Origin: Trissonchulus latispiculum | Lineage: Eukaryota; Nematoda; Enoplea; Enoplida; Ironidae | DNA: 64,000 nt | Direction: 5' to 3' | NCBI GenBank assembly: GCA_030248195.1 | Contig: JASAND010011438.1 | Location: 40,550 to 104,549 of the forward strand | Shown: in pieces, positions 44,001-56,792 of the stretch | How the letters are laid out: each line of letters starts with the position of its first letter | How positions within the stretch are numbered: position 1 is the stretch's first letter | The notes under the pieces: model-generated | The model's database searches: none | Seen by the model: only the letters and a program-made list of their open reading frames with translations | What the model was told of the DNA's origin: nothing | Program-made: the position numbers and the translations under genes

Positions 44001-44350
44001 GTCGTCACGACGACCGTATTTAAAAGTCTCATAAAATTACCCAAAAAGTGAATAGACGAAAGCTTGGAAAGTTTGAGAATAAGATATATAAGCGAACTTT
44101 TTGAAATCCACTAGATCCTCAAATGTATATATCTGGTGGACACGGGGTCATAGATTCTTTGACCTTGTCATCCAATAGTGTCCATAAAATTCTGTACTTC
44201 TTGTTAGAGGGTACGTTGGGACTTAGAAATCTTCCGAAAATGGCAATTTGGCCGGACCTACTTTGGGCCGGCCGCCTGAACGATCCCGGACAGATATCGA
44301 AAATCGCCCTCGTTATGACACGCTACCCATCCCAAAGTTTCTTATGCAAC
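44001..44350. other. Unassigned
   Basis: Possibly decayed LTR sequence at its left. No gene. Confidence 0.4.
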
Positions 44351-44358
44351 AAGCCGCG

Positions 44359-44912
44359 CATAGGTGTACCACCTGTTTGGGTTGGGGGGAGTAGAAGGTC
44401 CAAGTTTGGCTCGGGGGACCCCACCCAAATTCGAGATTTGGGGGGGGGAGGACCCCCCTAAACTGTACCCAGGTTTTTTTAGCTGAAAATGCTCCTTTTA
44501 ATGATGTACAGTACATTAAACTCAAACTCAAAAGCTTTTGTCAATAGTTTTCGTATGCGAAAATAGGGCTTGAAAATTGACAAATTTGCACTAAAATATG
44601 CCTAAATTAGCCCAGATTGTGGTTTATAATTGTGCATATTACCTTTTAATTGCTATAAATAACCATCTTTAGCTGTTTACAGCTGATTTATATATAGCCA
44701 TTTTTTCAAAAGTTTTTCAAAAATATCAGAAATTGCAAAAGATTTTTTTAAAATTTTGCATTTTTTACTTGGTTTGGACCCCATTTTAGGGGCGGAGGGG
44801 GGTTTGAGCTCGGCTTGGGGGGGAGTAGTTGAGGTCGGGTAGGGGGAGGGGGGTCTGGCCTCTCCGTGGGGGGGGTCTCACAGGGGGTAAACTGTAGCCT
44901 GGTACACCTATG
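44359..44912 (+). mobile_element. hAT-like MITE, CATAGGTGTACC family, reference copy
   Basis: 554 bp with the 13-bp inverted ends CATAGGTGTACCA and TGGTACACCTATG and an exact 8-bp duplication AAGCCGCG (44351-44358 and 44913-44920). It is uninterrupted and so defines the family: G-rich left part, A/T middle with a CATACG/CGTATG pair, G-rich right part with TCTCACAGGGGGTAAACTG. Confidence 0.94.
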
Positions 44913-44920
44913 AAGCCGCG

Positions 44921-45773
44921 TCTCTCTAGCTTGTTCCCTGAGCCCTATAGCCGTGACACAAAATTGGCCTTTTTTGGCCAACAGCGGTCAGGCCACCTTT
45001 GGCCGGCCGCACAGGTGGCCGGCCGTGCCGGGCAGCGGAAAATGGTCCAAAAGATACGTTAACACAAATACTACTCTCAAAAAACCAAACTTCACCGGCT
45101 GAAAATGCCCACATCGTTCAGTTTGTGAGTTAGACTAAAACGGCTTCCCCAAGCGTGACTTACACGGAAAAAAACAAACGGACCTAACTTGTCCGGAAGC
45201 GAAAATTTATTTTGACCAAAACTTTTTTGCTACTTGTTGTACTCGTCGTGCTGATTCCAACGATACCAAATTTGTCTAGTTTGGTTGAGTATTGAGCTGA
45301 CACGGTGCTCGAACGGGTCTCTAAGGGCCGTGCTGAGCCTTTTACACCCATATTACATACATTACATATATTTACATACATTACATATACATACCCATAC
45401 ATACATATGCTATCGCGCCCCCCTATAATAATTTGAAAATAATTGTCTCCGATTAGGCTGATAAGTTGACCTTGAGGTAAATCGCAGCTGCTGATTTGAA
45501 AAATCGAGTCGAGAGATTGATCCGATCGATCGATCAGCAGAATTCTATTAAAACATTATTGTCTCGCAAAAAAAATGCCAAGAGGGTAATTCTTCGGCGC
45601 TGATTCCGAATCTGCAGTCTAAATTTAATAAAAATCGATCGTTTGCCGGCAAAAATTGATTCTTTCATTTCTCAAAAATTATCTTGTTTCATACCTTATT
45701 GGCAAGAGCAAGAGTTCGGGTTGCATGCTGTCATATCCTCGTTTTTCTTGTTTATCTAGATGAACTGTGATTG
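44921..45773. other. Upstream region of the second host gene
   Basis: GATCGATCGATC near 45523 and a TTACATACA run near 45355 are visible. No element or promoter motif can be fixed. The gene's transcription start should be in the right part. Confidence 0.4.
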
Positions 45774-45907
45774 ATGGCTAATGATGCTGGTCTGCCTGAT
45801 TTAGAATTCACTGACGACTTTTCAGGAGAGTGCCCAAGTACGTATAACTTACTCAAGAACTCAAGAACAAGATTAAACTTTAGGTTTATGGATGTGCCTT
45901 TTATTTA

Positions 45908-45954
<47 letters not shown>

Positions 45955-48900
45955 ATGTATATATATACGTATATACATATTTAACATGATACGATAAACC
46001 TGACTTGTTCCGTTGATTGACAATTAGATTTCTTTCCTAGTATGCTTGAAGAGGAATAGAGGATGCCAAGGAGCGTCTCGCCTTGGGATTTGCATAGATT
46101 TTTGTAACGATGCATCGGGACCTGAGCCCAACGCCGTGGCCACTTATTGCGTGAAAACACTAATTTTTTGCCGGTGTTCAGGTTTTTGCCTTGGTTTTTG
46201 TTTTTCCTATCTCCAGAATATGCTCGGATTGCAAGAATGTGTCCGAATTTAGCGAAATCTATGTTTTTCATTCCCTTATTTCGTTATAAATACTAAATCT
46301 GGATTATTAGGGAACTTCCAGAATTTTTTAAACCGTTTCAAAATTTTTGGAAATTTTTTATTTTCTGCGCTAAATGTTTCAAAAAATATTCAGCTGCTCG
46401 GAAAACATTACACTTTTCATATTAAAAACGCTGAACCTTAGGTAGCATCCTACTGAAATCGCGTGAACACATTTGGCCAACCCAGTAAAGCCTTGAATCC
46501 ATGGCACTTGGTTTGGACTTTGTGTGAGGTGATATGGGATTACGGAAACGATTCAAAGTCAGTTTTTTATAACTGTCTCGTGTTAGTCATCCGAATCGGC
46601 TTCTTCCAGTGAGCTACGTTACATAAGAGGAAAATAATGTAAAACAGTGCCAAAAACTTGCCTGTAAAGTTTGCTATCATTGCTGGTTATCATTGAAAAA
46701 ATTCCTTTTGTTCCTTTCCTTTTTTCTGTCTCAAAATTCCTTTTTATTCCTTTTTTCTGGAAATGGCCGCGTTGCAGCCCTGATATATGCTATAAACTAC
46801 GTATATTTTGCCCAAAAGTAATCATCGCTGTAAACAATTTATGTGCAGTTCCTCGTGCATTTATTTTAGCGTTAGTGCAGTTCAGTGCCTTTAACAGAGG
46901 AAATGCCATCAGTCATTCAAATATTGGAAACCACAAGACGCTGGAGCAGAAAAGTGTATCAAAGGATAGCACAGTCACTGCTGAAAAAGAAGCAGGTGGA
47001 GTGGAGGATCAAAAGGCAAACAATCAGGGCCGTGCCAAGGCTTTCCTTAATGCAGAAGGAGGCTCTGTTGTTTCCGCTCTGACGAAGATTACCCCATCTA
47101 ATTCAGGTTAGATCTAATGTTATTAGTTTTCTTGTCACTTTTACTTTTTTCTTTTTATGGGGGATGCCTTGGCAAGTGACTGATAAAAGGAAAATAGAAA
47201 ATATGTTTCTTCTCACCCGCAGTTTCTCTACGTGTTATAATTATTTTAGGTCGTTCTCCTCAGAATTGAAATTGTCCTTCCACGCAGAGCGTTCTTCTGT
47301 TCTACAGGGGTGGGTAGGGGTCTGCTCACGAAAACTTTGTTGCGCGGTCTTCCATTATCGTTCCCAAGAGTTGTGGCCTTTCCTGTTCAGATTACTTCAC
47401 CCTAATTAGCGATTGGTGGAACGAATCCTTTATTAATCATTTTCTAACATCATCGCAAAAAATTCATCTTTTGGTCGGAGGGCGATAAAAGACGAGTGTG
47501 TGACTAAAATATGCTGAGTTTGCACAGAAAGTGAGTTTTAAAGTTGATGTCTGCAATAATTCGTAATTCTAGTCCAGATCAATTTTTGTATTTTAAGAAA
47601 AATAAACTCCCAATTTTTCAATTTAGTGAGTTCTGAGGATTTTCGATTATGAAATGGAGAAGTTCAATTGGGATTTACTGTTAAACCGATAAAGTCAATT
47701 TAGTAAAAATGACGAAAACTTAATAATCTCAGAAATGTTGATTTTTCTTTTGCACATTGAGCATAGGTGAGGTTATAGAGAAGTTGTGAATACGTACATA
47801 CGTAACTCTGTTATCATACCTGTCTTGATATGGAAAACAAGTGAAAACTTCTCAAGATAGAAGTTTTTTAATTTTTGTCGGAAGACGTGGAACTCGGAAA
47901 GCTCATTGATTGGATTCCCAAAGTAGGTGTCCCTTTGGACCTTACCACAGAGCGTATACGTATATATTGTAATGGGTTTATTTTAGGCGAAAAAAGTTGG
48001 GGTGGGGGGAGCCTCATCCCCACTGGTGTGGGGAGGTGAAAACGGGGGGAGGTGGAATAAAATTGTCTAAAACTATAAACGTAAAATATATAACGTAACG
48101 TAACTATAACAGTAAAAAATAGCTTGTTGTCCACCTCTAACCAGGGGTCAGAAATTCGACTACAAACACAAATTTCCAAACGTTTTTCGGCCTTGCCGGA
48201 GTTTCTTACGGAAAAATTACTGTTTGTACTAAAAGTCGTTTCCACAAAGAGTACCTGCCGAAATTTGCTAACACGAGGATCAGTGAAATTTGCCCTGTCG
48301 TTCAGTTATCAGCTTTTGTAACTGTTTCAGTTATCATTTTCACCTGTTTTTAGTTTTTGTCAACACACACAAATTTTTTCTCGATGAAAATGTTTTTATC
48401 CTCTGGTTTTCAGCGCATTTTTAGGGATTTTCCCCGGGGGAGTTTTTGTGCAAACTTACTCTGAAAAATTGTATTTTTAGGCGTATTGTGCATGGAGAAA
48501 CACGAAAAGTTCTCAAAATGACAGGATTTAGGTTAAAAATAGGCGTTTTTAGGTAAGAATATCCGGCGAGGCTGGGAATTCTTTGAAAATTCCTATTTCT
48601 GGCAGCTGTGTGGGCACCAAAAAAATTCGGTGGGAACTCTCCCGGGAGGGAACGATTTCTGAGGAAGGTGAATCTCTGCGGGGCTGCCCATCCCCCGTAA
48701 GATCTGTTTTTTCTTCCATTATCAATTTAGAAAAATGTGTTTTCCACCCATCTTTGAATATTGTGAGAATCAAGGCACAGTTTACAGTTACATAATTCTT
48801 TAAATTTTTATAACTCACTACATTACTATATTTAATTCTAGGTGAGAAACCAGGAGAAGGAGAAACTACTTCTAGTGCTCCGGATACGGGATGTTCATCG

Positions 48901-51264
48901 GAGGCACCCAAGACTCGTCCAGGCAACAACCTGATTCCTTCCGCCGTCAAAGGTTACTATAATTCTGATGGAGCAGATCGTCCAAGATATTCTCGTCCCA
49001 CGTTTGCCTACTCAGAAAAGCTGGATCGTCTTAATAAGATCAGCAAAGCTTTACAGCAGGTCCCTGAGTATTGTCATCGCAACTATGAACTGGGCTATTA
49101 TTCGATACGTGATGAGGCCTGGCAGACCCTTCAGGCCGTTGCCCAGAGCCAGAATCAACGATTTTGGTCAACGCGCTCCGCGGACTCGGCCAAGCCCTAC
49201 TATGAAGACTGGAATCCTCGGCTGATGCGTCGTCTGCAGGATAAGTTTAACTTTAAGATTGACCACATCCGTTGGCTGCAGCATCTCTGCTTTGAGTACA
49301 ACCTGCCGCTCTACGAACCCCTGGAACGAGAGGATGTGTACAAACTAGTGGGTGAGGTGGAGCCGCCTGTCCTGGAGGATCTGATTGGCAGCATACTGCT
49401 GCGGGAATCTACAGACCCTGTTCAGTTTGCAATCAATGAGTATGATCTGCCCGAACCGGAATCCGTTGCTGACAAAGCTCCCGGTCGAGCCTCCATGGAG
49501 TCTTGCGATTATTCGGCACTCATGTGGATGCGGAATCCAAACCCGCCGCCATCCTCCACCGCTCACCCTCATCAGCAGGATGTGGACTTTCGCCAGCAGG
49601 AGCGACCGCCTATCATAGGGATTGCGAGGGCCCGTGAAGTGGCAGCCTTCACTGCCCCAGCGTCTGTGCGCCACGATGATCCCTATGGCAGCAGTAGACG
49701 GGCTGACGACTATCGTCCGTCTCCGCTGAGAGATCGGGACCTGCGAGCCTCTGCCGATCGTGACTATAGGCCTAGAGAGGAACGAGTGGTTATGTCGTGG
49801 AAGGATGCCTGTGTGAAGGATTCCTCCGATGAAGAAGAAGAAGAGCAAGAGCGTAAGAAGAAGGACTTTTCCCTGACAACCGCATCATCCAAGGATGCCC
49901 CAATCTACAGAGGACAGTTTGGTAATAAGCGATTCATATCCAGGGTGGCCGGATACGGAGATGATGATAACGAAGACAAGCGACTGCATGGAGGCGATAA
50001 CAACAGCTGTTCCTCGCCGCCTCTGAAACGACCGCCGTCCTCCATGTCGCCCGGTCTGGCCCGGGATTTGGCCGAACGGATACTGTCGGATGAGGCTGAG
50101 CTGATGGAGCCGGCCAGTGCGGCCAGCGTGGTTGGTATTCAGAAGGGCGTCAGTGGGGCGCGGATTGCCGAAGATGACAAGGAGCTGACGGGAGCCATGA
50201 CCAGTATTATTAATCAGATTGTGACCAGCGTTCAGACGGCCAACTCGGACAATCCCTTGCTGGCTGTGCTGAAACAGGTCAGTGATCTGAAGCGACTGAT
50301 GTATCTGCTGGCAATTCGCCATTCAGAAATCCTCTCGCAGCTGATTGTGATGCTAAAATCGTCAGTTGTGGTGGCTAAGACGCCTGACTGTGCCAGTCTA
50401 TTGCTCTATAAATGTGAGGCTCTGATCAGAAATCCGGACTCGTCTAATCTGACAGCAGCTGATTTGTCGGAACTGTTTCTAACAAAGCCTAAGGAAAGTG
50501 GTGGTATCAGTGCTAAGTCGGCTCCAAAACCCGCGGGCGTCGGCAGGATTGTTGATGATTCCGAGTACGATCCATCCTTGCCGTTGGATGATGAAGGTTG
50601 GTGTTTTTGGAAGGGTCAGCAGCCAGGCAATCCAGCAAGCGAAAAAGCTGCCACTAATAAATCAGTAACTGGCGGCAGCAAACCTGCCGCTGGTTCTGCT
50701 GTCGGTAAATCAACCAGTAGTCTTCACGAGAAGCGTAAGCTGGAAATTATGGCACGCGTAGAGGCTCTGAGGCTCCAAAAACTGAAGAAGTCCAAAGAGA
50801 GTGTGGATCAGACGGGCACCGCCTCTACAAGCGCCGAAGATGCGGACACAGAATCGAAGCCTGCGATTCCTGCCTGCTCTGCTTCGGATTCTGTACCCTT
50901 CATCCCTGTTTCAGGAGAAGGTATGCCACCGACATCTTCTGCCGCCATTCCACGACCCCCTGTTCCCCCGACCATGTATAACATGATGCTCCGATCGATG
51001 GGAACAATGATGAACATGGTCAGAGCGGGGGCCATGTTTGCCCGAATGCGAATGGCCACATCTGTTCCCCCGCCGATTGCAGGTGTCGGACCACCTCCCA
51101 TTCACACTCCCTCGTTCCCCCCGCCGGCCATTCCTCCTGGACTTCGCGGACCCCTGCGTCCTCGTTTTCCGCCGATGGAGGGTATGCCTCCGCCTAATCC
51201 GGCCATGTTCCAACAGCTCATGGCCAGAATGATGACCATGCAACAGCAACAGAGACCATCTTGA
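45774..51264 (+). CDS. Three-exon gene for a ~907-residue Pro/Ser-rich protein, unrecognised
   Basis: Proposed exons: 45774-45837, 46870-47106 and 48842-51264. The last intron joins CAG|GTTAGA to TTCTAG|GT and restores a Gly codon in phase. The first joins CCAA|GTACGT to TTTTAG|CG in phase, but is less certain. The ATG at 45774 has an in-frame stop six bases upstream. About residues 150-260 form the best candidate for a folded domain, with FAYSEKLDRLNKISKAL, YYEDWNPRLM and HIRWLQHLCFEYNLPLY. Then come a charged acidic stretch (SSDEEEEEQERKKKDF), a helical part (LLAVLKQVSDLKRLMYLLAI), a lysine-rich helix, and a Pro/Met-rich tail ending MMTMQQQQ. Composition suggests a nuclear RNA- or chromatin-associated protein, which is inference. 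Codon use is regular and GC-richer than its surroundings, as for a conserved host gene. Confidence 0.82.
45908..45975. repeat. TA microsatellite in intron 1
   Basis: About 20 TA units followed by interrupted TA-rich sequence. Confidence 0.95.
47107..48841 (+). other. Intron 2 of the second host gene
   Basis: GT-AG intron of 1.7 kb. No nested element with clear ends was found. Short frames inside show no domain. Confidence 0.75.
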
Positions 51265-52829
51265 TAGATAGCTGCGGATGAGCAGGCTACTTCAACTTAA
51301 ATTCTCCCTTTCCAACCTTTGTCGAACTATTAGATATCCGTTTATTAACACGTTTATTGTTTTATTCTGTGTAGAATATTAATATATTTTAAAGATAAAT
51401 GGGGTCTCTTTTTGCTAAACATTATTTTTGTTTCTGTGATAATTTTAAAACTATTTTTCTATTGATAATTTAAACTGATTCAAAAAGTTGTAAGAAGATA
51501 CTTGTATTTATATAATGTTTTAGATCGGAAGGATTGTGATCCACTATATAATTGTATAATGTCGTGTTGATTTGCTTAGTGGCTTGTGCAGTGTTTTATT
51601 GAAATTTCGTCATTGCTTCAGTGTTGTTTTCTGTGCTGTTGAAGTTTTTTCAATGTTTCGTGGTAATGAGGATTTGCTTGATGATATTGTTTCTTATAAT
51701 ATTTTATAATCAGCATTTTGGTGGAGGGTGAGTGGCTTCTCCTCCACCGTTGATTTGTCTGTGTAAAACTCATAGATGTGGAGAAAACTATGGAATATCA
51801 GAACCGAAGGCAATAGTCATATTCATTGTATGGATGAGAAAAATAGAGGTCAAAATGCAACGGCCAGTTAATTTAACGTTAACCAAGTTGGTTACACAGA
51901 CGGGCTGATGTAACGCGACATATTTTGGTTAGCTTTCCTAGACTGTCAAACTTGTATCATAAATTCTTTCTATTCATCATAAATCTATATGATGAATTTT
52001 ATTTATTTATACATAAATCTATTCTCATCTTTCTGGAGCAGGGTAAAGTTTCTGCTGGATTATGTAAATTTGTAAATTTGAGAAGAATTTGAAGCCAAAG
52101 AGTTGAAATTGATTGACCGAAATGTTCGCTTGATGTTGAAAGGCAACGAAAATTTATAAATTCCGGAGATGTTAAAAAGTTAGCCAATTTTGCAAAAAGG
52201 ATAGTGAGCATAACCCAATTCTTGGACAGTGAACCCTGTTTGGGCTTTTCCGGGTGCTTACGCATAGAAACTGGATTTTTTTATTTTTTGTTTCCGATTG
52301 CTTCTAAAGTGTCAGAAACGAGCGCATTATCTATCAAGTCTAGACAATATCAGAGAATACTCAGTTTTCAAGAAATTTCAAAGATTATAGAACATTTCTA
52401 GTTTATCGCTTTCACCCCTAATTTTTCAGAAATGTCCCGTGTCATCGGAAAAGCTCGTGACTGTTTTTCGAAGGTCGCCGAAGCCAGAAAATCCGTCTTC
52501 CCCTAGTTTTTTCGGTACCCTTTCTTTCTTGGGTGACACAGAGGGCAAGCTATAGACTCCTCTGTCCATTGTTGAATGTCACGTTAAATAATATGCGCTG
52601 GCTTCCTATACCGAAAGTGAGAGATATTGGTTGTCGTGAGTTTTTAACGTAGTAAACGCTAGCTGAGCGCTCACGCAGCACTATGAGCGGATCTCAGTGA
52701 TATCTTGTGTTCCTATTTCATGTGTACTGGTTGCGGCTGATTGTGAATATTGTCTGTTCTGTTCTCTATCTTCAGGAAGGCAGCTTACCTTTATGCTAAC
52801 GCCTACCTTTGATTCTGGCTAAGCTTGTG

Positions 52830-52830
<1 letters not shown>
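51265..52830. other. 3' flank of the second host gene
   Basis: AT-rich. The 3' UTR should lie just after 51264, but no firm poly(A) signal stands out. No further gene seen; the frame at 51999-52265 (-) shows no domain. Confidence 0.5.

Positions 52831-52831
<1 letters not shown>

Positions 52832-52886
<55 letters not shown>
52832..52886. repeat. TA microsatellite
   Basis: About 27 TA units. Confidence 0.97.
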
Positions 52887-52889
<3 letters not shown>

Positions 52890-53284
52890 CTAAACTGGGT
52901 TGGTGAAATTTTCTTCATAATTTATTGAATTTCCACTTCGAGGTTGGGTTTGATATGGATGCAAGACGTGTATAATGATGCTTATTTGTTTATTTATTTA
53001 CACACATATACGTTTACCGTTAAACTTTATTTAGTGTTCAATTGTTGCATTTTAGTATTTATGTACAGATGAGTTTTTGCTTGGTTATGAATTAAACTGG
53101 TCGTCATTGATTGGGATTGGTGTAAATATAGGATAACGCTGTCGGCCTTATTTTTAAACGCTTAGGTTTCTCTAGCTTAATCAGGTTATGTCGGTCCTCA
53201 GTGTCATAATTTTCCACGCATATCCCTCATAAGCCAACTTATTATCTTAAATCTTATTATTTTCAGCTGCAATGATTCCTCTCT

Positions 53285-53410
53285 CATCTTAGGGTCTTTT
53301 CACGAAAGAGTAGGGTAGAGATAAAATAACTCTAACTCCACTCCAGCTCGACTACCTCTCATGAAAAGGATCGAGTTAATATTAACTCGGATCTTTTCCA
53401 CAATACCCCC
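53285..53410. repeat. Imperfect inverted repeat
   Basis: TTTTCACGAAAGAGTAG and CTACCTCTCATGAAAAG lie about 60 bases apart in inverse orientation, followed by GATCGAGTTAATATTAACTCG, itself a palindrome with a ATATT centre. Likely a small MITE remnant. Confidence 0.5.
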
Positions 53411-53963
53411 CTCAATACGAACTGGTTGGATTGGGGGTTATTGGGTGAACCAAATGCGTTCATATTTTGGGAAGTTTTTTGCCTGAGTTTCAGTAATATC
53501 AATTTAAGAAATCTTAAAATTTTTAAAATTTCAAAATTTTTGAAGTATTGTAAAATTTTCCGGTAGAATAGATGAAGCTGAGCATTTTCTCTTCTTGCAC
53601 CAACATCAGAAAATGTTTCCTACGATCTCTACAGCGGCTCTAACTGTAAAGATCAAAGGAAATATGTGCCGCCAACAGCTAAAGATTTAAGCTTATACTG
53701 TTCAGCAAAATCGGAGACAAACATTTTTTGTTTCCCTTGGTTTCCCTTTCGTGAAATCGAAAATTTTTGCGATATTGGAACTCAGCGTAGTCGAAAGCAT
53801 ACCCATACCAAGTTTTAGTTCATTTGGTCAAGTTTTAAGAATTTCGAGTGGCTGGGGGAAAATCGAGACAAGACGCAGTTAGTCCAATCAATAAACGAAT
53901 GGCTGGAGCGGCAAAATGAAGAAGAATGCCAGATCGGTTCTCCACTGGAGAAGCTCTACTTAC

Positions 53964-54047
53964 CTTTTTATCTGTATGTCGTGAGATATTGTATATGCGG
54001 GCAGTGAACCACAGCCTTAGCCAATCTTTGAACGGCTTTGACTTCAT
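53964..54047 (-). CDS. Possible first coding exon, 28 codons
   Basis: An ATG at 54047 opens MKSKPFKDWLRLWFTARIYN and runs to AAAAAG followed by a perfect GTAAGT donor at 53963. Use of basic and aromatic residues looks protein-like. No continuing exon was found to the left and the family is not recognised, so this may be chance. Confidence 0.25.
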
Positions 54048-54164
54048 GCAAAGCAAAGGAAATTAAAGTTGCGAAAGTGGAATGACTAATACAGTCCTCT
54101 TGACTAAGGGCTATCCTTGGTACCTGAGGGTTCAAAACTGGTGCTTTCTCTTATGCTTCTAGCT

Positions 54165-54315
54165 GGGCCTGTTGCATAAAAGTCAGTAGTACTTGACTAC
54201 TGAGCTACTGAATTATTGAATTTGAATTCAGTAGTACAGAAAATTCCGTTGCATAAGCGGGTACTGAAAAATTGGACTACTTAATTTCAATAGTTCAGTA
54301 GTTCCGTAGTAAATG
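54165..54315. repeat. CAGTAGT-rich inverted repeat
   Basis: GTTGCATAA occurs near 54170 and 54250. Words CAGTAGT, ACTACTG and TAGTTCAGTAG alternate in both directions through 54180-54350. It resembles the terminal part of a TIR element. Confidence 0.45.
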
Positions 54316-54763
54316 CTTTTGATGAATTCCGCTTCCGCAAAGAGTTTCAGTAGTTCACATAATGTTATAATTTCGAAATAAATAGCTATGCCGTTAACAT
54401 TCTTATACAATTCAGCTTAAGTAATTGTCTATCAAGAAAGGTAGTGAGAGACACTTCGCCACACTTTAATTGCTCTTTTTGTAAATGCGTAAAAGGAATT
54501 TTCAAACACTCAATAGAAATCAAAAGGGAATGGAGGGCTTAGATAAACAATGTGTTAAACGTGAAACGATTTTGGTAGACGGCAGCAATACTTTATCGTA
54601 GCCAATAAAGTTTTTATTCCTGCTGGAGCAGGAATGTATAAAACGGAATTTAGTATGTCCAGTGTGTTGAGTCATTTCTCCATAGAAGCCCTATCTTCAG
54701 CACTGGGCTAGCTTAGGTCTGATTTTTTTTGTTCAGATTATGCAAATTAGGTTTTGAAACTAT

Positions 54764-55102
54764 TTAAACAGCAGAACTGACAGCCTCCTCGCAGTCTTCG
54801 GCTGTCGGCAATCCACACGATTTGCATATTTTTGAGCACCAGTGTTGCTTGGGAGCAACACTAGGGTGCATTAGGTAATTACCAGGCTTAAGCTGGACTT
54901 CACAAGTTCGGTTTGACAGGCACTGTATACAAAGTCGTCCTCGTTGATTTCGAATCTTTATGAGGAATCGGCAAGACAATATTAAGTACAATAATGACAA
55001 GTTTTCAAAAGATAGTACCAAAAATAAATGACTTGTTTGTGCAAATGAGGTCAAGGTAAATAACAAAAGAAACCAGAAACTTCTAATGTTAAATTGGAAC
55101 AA
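54764..55102 (-). CDS. Small Cys-containing ORF, possible terminal exon
   Basis: 112 codons on the minus strand. The first ~50 residues are strongly hydrophobic and may be intron or a membrane part. The C-terminal half has CIQCLSNRTC, then WCSKICKSCG and AEDCEEAVSSAV before the stop, seven Cys in about 45 residues, which could bind a metal or form disulphides. An AG acceptor with a modest pyrimidine tract precedes IRNQRG. Not recognised; could be chance. Confidence 0.25.
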   Translation of the reverse strand: MFQFNIRSFWFLLLFTLTSFAQTSHLFLVLSFENLSLLYLILSCRFLIKIRNQRGRLCIQCLSNRTCEVQLKPGNYLMHPSVAPKQHWCSKICKSCGLPTAEDCEEAVSSAV

Positions 55103-56792
55103 AGGAAATTTTCTAACGTGAATAATAAAAGGTCTACAAAGGAATATTGCCCCTTTTGGGGCCTACTTGTTCCATTGTTTTTCATCGAAAATTAAATCGA
55201 AATTATAAGTTTGTTTGAAAATTTTTTCATATCTTTAAACCAAAACATATTTTGTTTATAAGGAAAATAAGGAAAATTTAGTCATTTAAATTAGTCAAAT
55301 TTTATTTTTATTATTAGTACATATTTGAACTTTATTAACATTTTATAAAAGTTTTAGCAAAATAAAAACAACAAATAATAATCGGATAAGCAAACTCTTT
55401 TATTTTTGTAACGATTGCCGGGTCTTTTCCAGATTACCCCCCCACCACTCAAATACCGCAAAATTTTTCGATTTCGCGATATTCGATTTTTTTCGATTTC
55501 TAAGATGGGACCAAGGGAAACCAAAAAATTTTTTGTCTTCGATTTTGCTGAAAAGTTGTATATAGGGGTCTTTTGGACCGCCGAACACGAATCTGAAGTC
55601 CGTTTTTCTACACCGCTTTGCGTTAGCTCAGCATAAGCTTATAACTTAAGCTTACAAATTTAGCGTATAGTTACTACGACAGCCCTTTCGTGCATTTGGC
55701 GATGTATTCTGATCAAAAACCATTTCAACAAAGTAGTCTTTGCATTCCGTTATTCCACTGCATTAACACTAACATTAACTAAGTAACTAACATTAAGACA
55801 AACTTTTAAATCATGTGTTTAAATGAATAACTTTGCCTAAGTGGGAGTGGCTCTCAATTTGTAAAGTTGTGCAGGATGGCTGTACAATTTTTTGGTGGGG
55901 ATAGTTTATGCCGGACAGCTGATTTTTGAATTGGACTCTTGCTCAAAGTCAGTGTTCAGAATAATTCTTCTTTGTGGGCGAACAAGGATTTTTAACTCAG
56001 ACTATGTGAAAACATTCATATAAGTTGGAGTGGAAAGGTGTGTAAAACTAGTTTCATTCGACATTACATATAGGACACTTTGACAGCCGTAGTTTAATGT
56101 ACTTGACAACTATTCGTATCTATTCTATTCTCCATTACTGTTGCTGTTATTCCGATTTAATGCTGGAAAATCTTTTCATTGTTAAATGCATTTAGTTGGA
56201 TTTTTTCCAAATTCAAAAATTAGAGCGGTTTTGTTTAATATAAATATTTGACTTCACAATTAATAATTAAGTGCTATTTTTGTATGTTTTCATAAAGAAC
56301 TATATATATACCACCAAGAGTATACCACCCATTTAAAGATGCAGTGCAAGATTTCTGGTTTGGAAGTCGTTCATATCCTTTCCCACACTACACCCGTCGA
56401 GCCGTAAAAACTTTAAGGCACAAACGGTATTATTGAGAGCGAATATTAGGCTCTGCTTAAAATAGGACAAAGTTAACAAAATTGCTGACAAAGGTTTGAT
56501 GACCTATGTTGACCAGGTGAGTTTTCCTTCCAGCTTTTGCATAAAGCATAATATAGACCAAACATAAATTGATTCTTTACCGTCTGGAAGCAATTACACC
56601 ATCTGTTAGGGGCCCGCTAACAGGGGGAAGCTACTTTTAGAGAAAGTTCTGCCTCACAATATGTGTATTTGAACAAACTCGGCGATGGCCTAAAAAGCGA
56701 CCACCCCTATTATAATTTTGTATATATCAGTAGGACAGATAGAGTCAAAACAGCCACAAGTCCACGGATCCGAGCGGATACGCTGATATCAC
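55103..56792. other. AT-rich unassigned region
   Basis: No gene, no clear TIR pair. Mirrored frames at 55400-55636 show no domain. Confidence 0.5.
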
